Source: JACCTI01 sp038237435
Lineage (GTDB): Bacteria; Verrucomicrobiota; Verrucomicrobiia; Chthoniobacterales; UBA10450
Direction of reading: 5' to 3'
Assembly (NCBI GenBank): GCA_038237435.1
Contig: JBBRYT010000014.1
Coordinates: forward strand, 16,681 to 80,680
Length of the DNA: 64,000 bases
A program made the translations under genes and the position numbers. How positions within the stretch are numbered: the stretch's first letter is position 1; every line of letters begins with the position of its first letter. The notes below the pieces were generated by a model. It ran no database searches. It saw only the letters and a list, made by a program, of their open reading frames with translations, and had not been told where the DNA came from. Of this stretch, positions 61,934-64,000 are shown piece after piece.

Positions 61934-62908
61934 TCAGAAGGTGCGAATATTCGCCTTTTGCCGCAGACCGGCCAACCAGTTCTCCTGCAGGCGGCGGGCC
62001 TCATCGTTCAATAATTTTTTCTCCACGTCGGCGCGCACTTGCGCGAAAGACTTGGTCGAACCGCCGCGTTTCTCATCCACGCGCAATATATAATAGTTGC
62101 CGCCGAGCTCGACGATGCGGCTGATCTTTTTCGTCGGCAGATTAAAAGCGATTTTTTCCAAGTCAGGCGCGAGCGTCTTCCGTTCGACCCAGCCCCAATC
62201 GCCGCCCTGATCGCGCGTGCTGTCTTCGGAATACATTTGGGCAATTCGTTCGAAATCCGCGCCACTCGCAAGCTTGCTCAAGATCTCCTCGGCCATCGCC
62301 TTCTGCGAAGCGGCATTTCCTTCCAGCGCCCGGCTTGGAATCATGATCATGCGCAGGTGAATCTCTTCCTTACTGGTGAATTCCTGGCGATGCGTTCGAT
62401 AATATTCTTCGATTTTTAGCGGCGAAGCGATGGTGTTCGGCTTGACGTTTTTCCCGCGCATGGCCGAGACGATAATTTTTTCGAACTCCTGCTTCCTGAA
62501 TTCGCTCAGGGAATAATTCTGCGCTTGGAGCGTCTTGATGAAAGCATTGCGGTCGCCGCCGAAATTTTCCTTGATGATGTCGTTGACGCGTTGCTCGACG
62601 AAGAAACTTGGCAACGACAGCTCGTCTTTTTTGAATTGCTGCACGATCAGCTGTCGGTCGATCAAATCCTGCAGAGCTTCGGCGCGGACGGCTTTGATTT
62701 GTTTTTCCAGTTCCTGGCCGGTGTACTGCGAGCGCAGCAGTCGCTCGCGTGGCAGGGTAAGCCCGCGCACCTGCGAGAAGGTGATGATGTCGGTATTGAC
62801 AATGGCGGCAATGCCATCAATCACCGCCGGCTCGGCCGCGACGGCGCTGCGGCCAAAGGATTGCAATGACAACGACAGAAGGATCGCGACGCAGAAAAAA
62901 CGGCTCAT
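61934..62908 (-). CDS. SurA-like periplasmic peptidyl-prolyl isomerase
   Basis: 324 residues: signal peptide (FCVAILLSLSLQSFGRSAVAA), SurA-type N-terminal chaperone region (VIDGIAAIVNTDIITFSQV, LQDLIDRQLIVQQF), then one parvulin domain (EEIHLRMIMIPS, AEEILSKLASGADFERIAQMYSEDSTRDQGGDWGWVERKTLAPDLEKIAFNL). SurA has two parvulin domains, here one is seen. It folds outer-membrane proteins. Four bases after the mfd stop. Confidence 0.85.
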   Translation of the reverse strand: MSRFFCVAILLSLSLQSFGRSAVAAEPAVIDGIAAIVNTDIITFSQVRGLTLPRERLLRSQYTGQELEKQIKAVRAEALQDLIDRQLIVQQFKKDELSLPSFFVEQRVNDIIKENFGGDRNAFIKTLQAQNYSLSEFRKQEFEKIIVSAMRGKNVKPNTIASPLKIEEYYRTHRQEFTSKEEIHLRMIMIPSRALEGNAASQKAMAEEILSKLASGADFERIAQMYSEDSTRDQGGDWGWVERKTLAPDLEKIAFNLPTKKISRIVELGGNYYILRVDEKRGGSTKSFAQVRADVEKKLLNDEARRLQENWLAGLRQKANIRTF

Positions 62909-62912
62909 GATT

Positions 62913-64000
62913 CTAAATCTTTTTTATCAATTCGAGAACCTCGCTCAAATGCCGATCGATTTCACCGGAACTTAGACGTGGGAATTTTCCGCCCACCAAA
63001 ATAAAGTCGCCGCGACGGGTCAGCATCAGCTTGTTCTCGCGGACTTCAACGCGGGCCACCGCAGCCCTGGCTGCGGCGAGTTTGATTTCGCTCAGGGTTA
63101 GAAGATTGTCAACCGCCGGCGGCGTCTTGCCAAAGCGGTCGCGCCATTCTTTGCGCAGTTTCTCGAGCTGCTCGCGGGTGTTTATTTGCGCGAGATTTCG
63201 GTATGCCTGAATGCGCAGCGACGTTTCCGAAATGTAACGTGTGGGAATGAAGGCGGATACTCGCTCGTCCGGACCGAGTTGCGCGAATTCCGCTTCGTTG
63301 GTCGCGACGAAATCGAGCCGCACTTCCACTTCCAGCCGCGCTTTGAATTTCTCGCCTTTCAATTGCGCAACCGCTTGCCGCAGCAGTTGGCAGTAAAGAT
63401 CGAAGCCTACCGCCACGATATGTCCACTCTGCGCCGTCCCGAGAATGCTGCCCGCGCCGCGGATTTCCAAATCGCGCATGGCGATGCGAAAGCCCGCGCC
63501 TAACGAGCTGTATTGTTTGATGGCGTTAATGCGTTTGCGTGCTGCGCCCACGGTCATCATTTCGCGCGGCAACATGAGATAGGCGTAAGCTTTGTGTTCG
63601 GCGCGCCCGACGCGACCGCGCAGTTGATAAAGGTCAGCAAGCCCGAAACGATCTGCGCGATCGATAATGATCGTGTTCGCGTTCGGAATATCGAGCCCGC
63701 TCTCGATAATCGTGGTGCAAACCAGCACATCGATTTTTGCCGCAACGAAACGGTGCATGACCGCCTCCAGTTCATCCGAATCCATCTGCCCATGACCAAA
63801 TTCAACTCGCGCATCAGGACACAATTCGACAATGCGATCGCGCACCCGTTCGATCGACATGACTCGATTGTGCAGAAAATAAACCTGACCTTGCCGCTCG
63901 AGCTCGCGATTGATTGCGTCGCGAATTATCCGCTCGTCATAACCGCACACCACCGTCTCGACCGGCAGCCGATTGAGCGGCGGTGTCTCAATGGTCGACA
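62913..64000 (-). CDS. mfd: Transcription-repair coupling factor, C-terminal part (runs off right edge)
   Basis: About 362 residues are in the window; the N-terminus lies beyond it. STIETPPLNRLPVETVV is the Mfd/RecG-type helicase stretch. VLVCTTIIESGLDIPNANTIIIDRADRFGLADLYQLRGRVGR is superfamily 2 helicase motifs V and VI. The TRCF C-terminal domain follows (FIPTRYISETSLRIQAYRNLA). Mfd removes stalled RNA polymerase at lesions and recruits UvrA. Confidence 0.95.
   Translation of the reverse strand, partial: STIETPPLNRLPVETVVCGYDERIIRDAINRELERQGQVYFLHNRVMSIERVRDRIVELCPDARVEFGHGQMDSDELEAVMHRFVAAKIDVLVCTTIIESGLDIPNANTIIIDRADRFGLADLYQLRGRVGRAEHKAYAYLMLPREMMTVGAARKRINAIKQYSSLGAGFRIAMRDLEIRGAGSILGTAQSGHIVAVGFDLYCQLLRQAVAQLKGEKFKARLEVEVRLDFVATNEAEFAQLGPDERVSAFIPTRYISETSLRIQAYRNLAQINTREQLEKLRKEWRDRFGKTPPAVDNLLTLSEIKLAAARAAVARVEVRENKLMLTRRGDFILVGGKFPRLSSGEIDRHLSEVLELIKKI

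Larger units (their letters stand above)
1929..63508. repeat. Dispersed word GCCTAACGAGT, window-wide family
   Basis: Exact 11-mers found by eye. Plus orientation starts: 9388, 11925, 19255, 31118, 33076, 34928, 38505, 38857, 53869, 57033. Minus orientation (seen as ACTCGTTAGGC): 2534, 5526, 13883, 19093, 22215, 25619, 26031, 36038, 43326. Copies matching the first ten bases only: 2394, 2778, 6320, 21348, 37262, 60580, 63498. Near copies keep CCTAACGA: 11032, 20122, 22117, 26807, 28829, 30589, 32902, 36296, 36464, 39553, 44852, 57108, 58512, 58539, 59153, 61040, 61440. GTCTAACGAG variants: 1929, 2746, 17191, 21966, 56255. Both orientations are about equal, and most copies are inside genes. 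Confidence 0.9.

Noticed and set aside
1929..63508. The dispersed word as ends of a miniature transposon
   Set aside because: Copies have no shared flanks, no constant spacing between paired copies and no target-site duplication; most are inside intact conserved genes.
1..64000. tRNA, rRNA, CRISPR arrays, phage or IS genes
   Set aside because: Gaps between genes are short and none shows the needed structure; no transposase, integrase or repeat-spacer array was seen.

Overview
The window looks like chromosomal DNA from a soil or freshwater member of the Verrucomicrobiota, probably near the Chthoniobacterales/Spartobacteria. This is inferred from gene content, not from a marker-gene search. 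The supporting features are paired DUF1800 and DUF1501 genes, very large secreted proteins with putative-Ig, PA14 and CHRD domains, secreted proteins ending in a VPEMNAL-type sorting tail with a TM helix and an RRRR cluster, a prepilin cassette with ATGA overlaps, and a long-form aromatic amino acid hydroxylase. Coding density is very high. No gene-free stretch exceeds about 300 bases, and I found no rRNA, tRNA, CRISPR array or transposase.

Layout. 1-6.1 kb: alpha-glucan phosphorylase (cut by the left edge), rhomboid protease, DsbA-fold protein, infC with a probable non-ATG start, a TonB-C-like protein and a YmdB-type phosphodiesterase. 6.2-19.7 kb: a cell-wall amidase whose start overlaps an inverted-repeat element, a secreted NxxG-repeat protein, a TolB/TPR membrane protein, the DUF1800/DUF1501 pair and a GspG-like protein. 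19.7-25.3 kb: a tight five-gene operon on the minus strand (coiled coil, BON/OmpA membrane protein with a longin/roadblock-like region, Rab-like GTPase, histidine kinase, pseudo-receiver fused to a metallo-beta-lactamase domain). 25.4-35.4 kb: carbonic anhydrase, GFA protein, SMUG1-type DNA glycosylase, POT transporter, a secreted protein of unknown function, aromatic amino acid hydroxylase, a UbiA-like membrane protein, L,D-transpeptidase and MscS. 35.5-39.5 kb: glycogen debranching enzyme and TreZ. 39.6-46 kb: a small secreted protein, Upp, a giant matrixin and a TPR protein. 46.1-52 kb: two sorting-signal proteins sharing an upstream box, then the prepilin cassette. 52.2-60.2 kb: housekeeping run prs, rplY, pth, rpsF, ssb, dprA, an alcohol dehydrogenase and a type IA topoisomerase. 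60.2-64 kb (minus strand): ABC-2 permease, pdxA, a SurA-like chaperone and mfd (cut by the right edge).

The strongest unexplained signal is an 11-base word, GCCTAACGAGT. By hand I count 19 exact copies, 26 copies of its first ten bases and about 44 copies of the core CCTAACGA. They occur on both strands, inside and between genes, in every reading frame the word allows. About 0.03, 0.12 and 2 copies would be expected by chance. Density, balanced orientation, use inside genes and occasional inverted pairs resemble the DNA uptake sequences of Neisseria and Haemophilus. dprA, ssb and prepilin genes lie in the same window. The word is nearly absent from 43.4 to 53.8 kb, where the sorting-signal and prepilin genes sit.

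The second system to look at is the GTPase/OmpA/kinase/pseudo-receiver-MBL operon. It looks like an envelope-sensing pathway that links a Rab-like switch to a soluble hydrolase.
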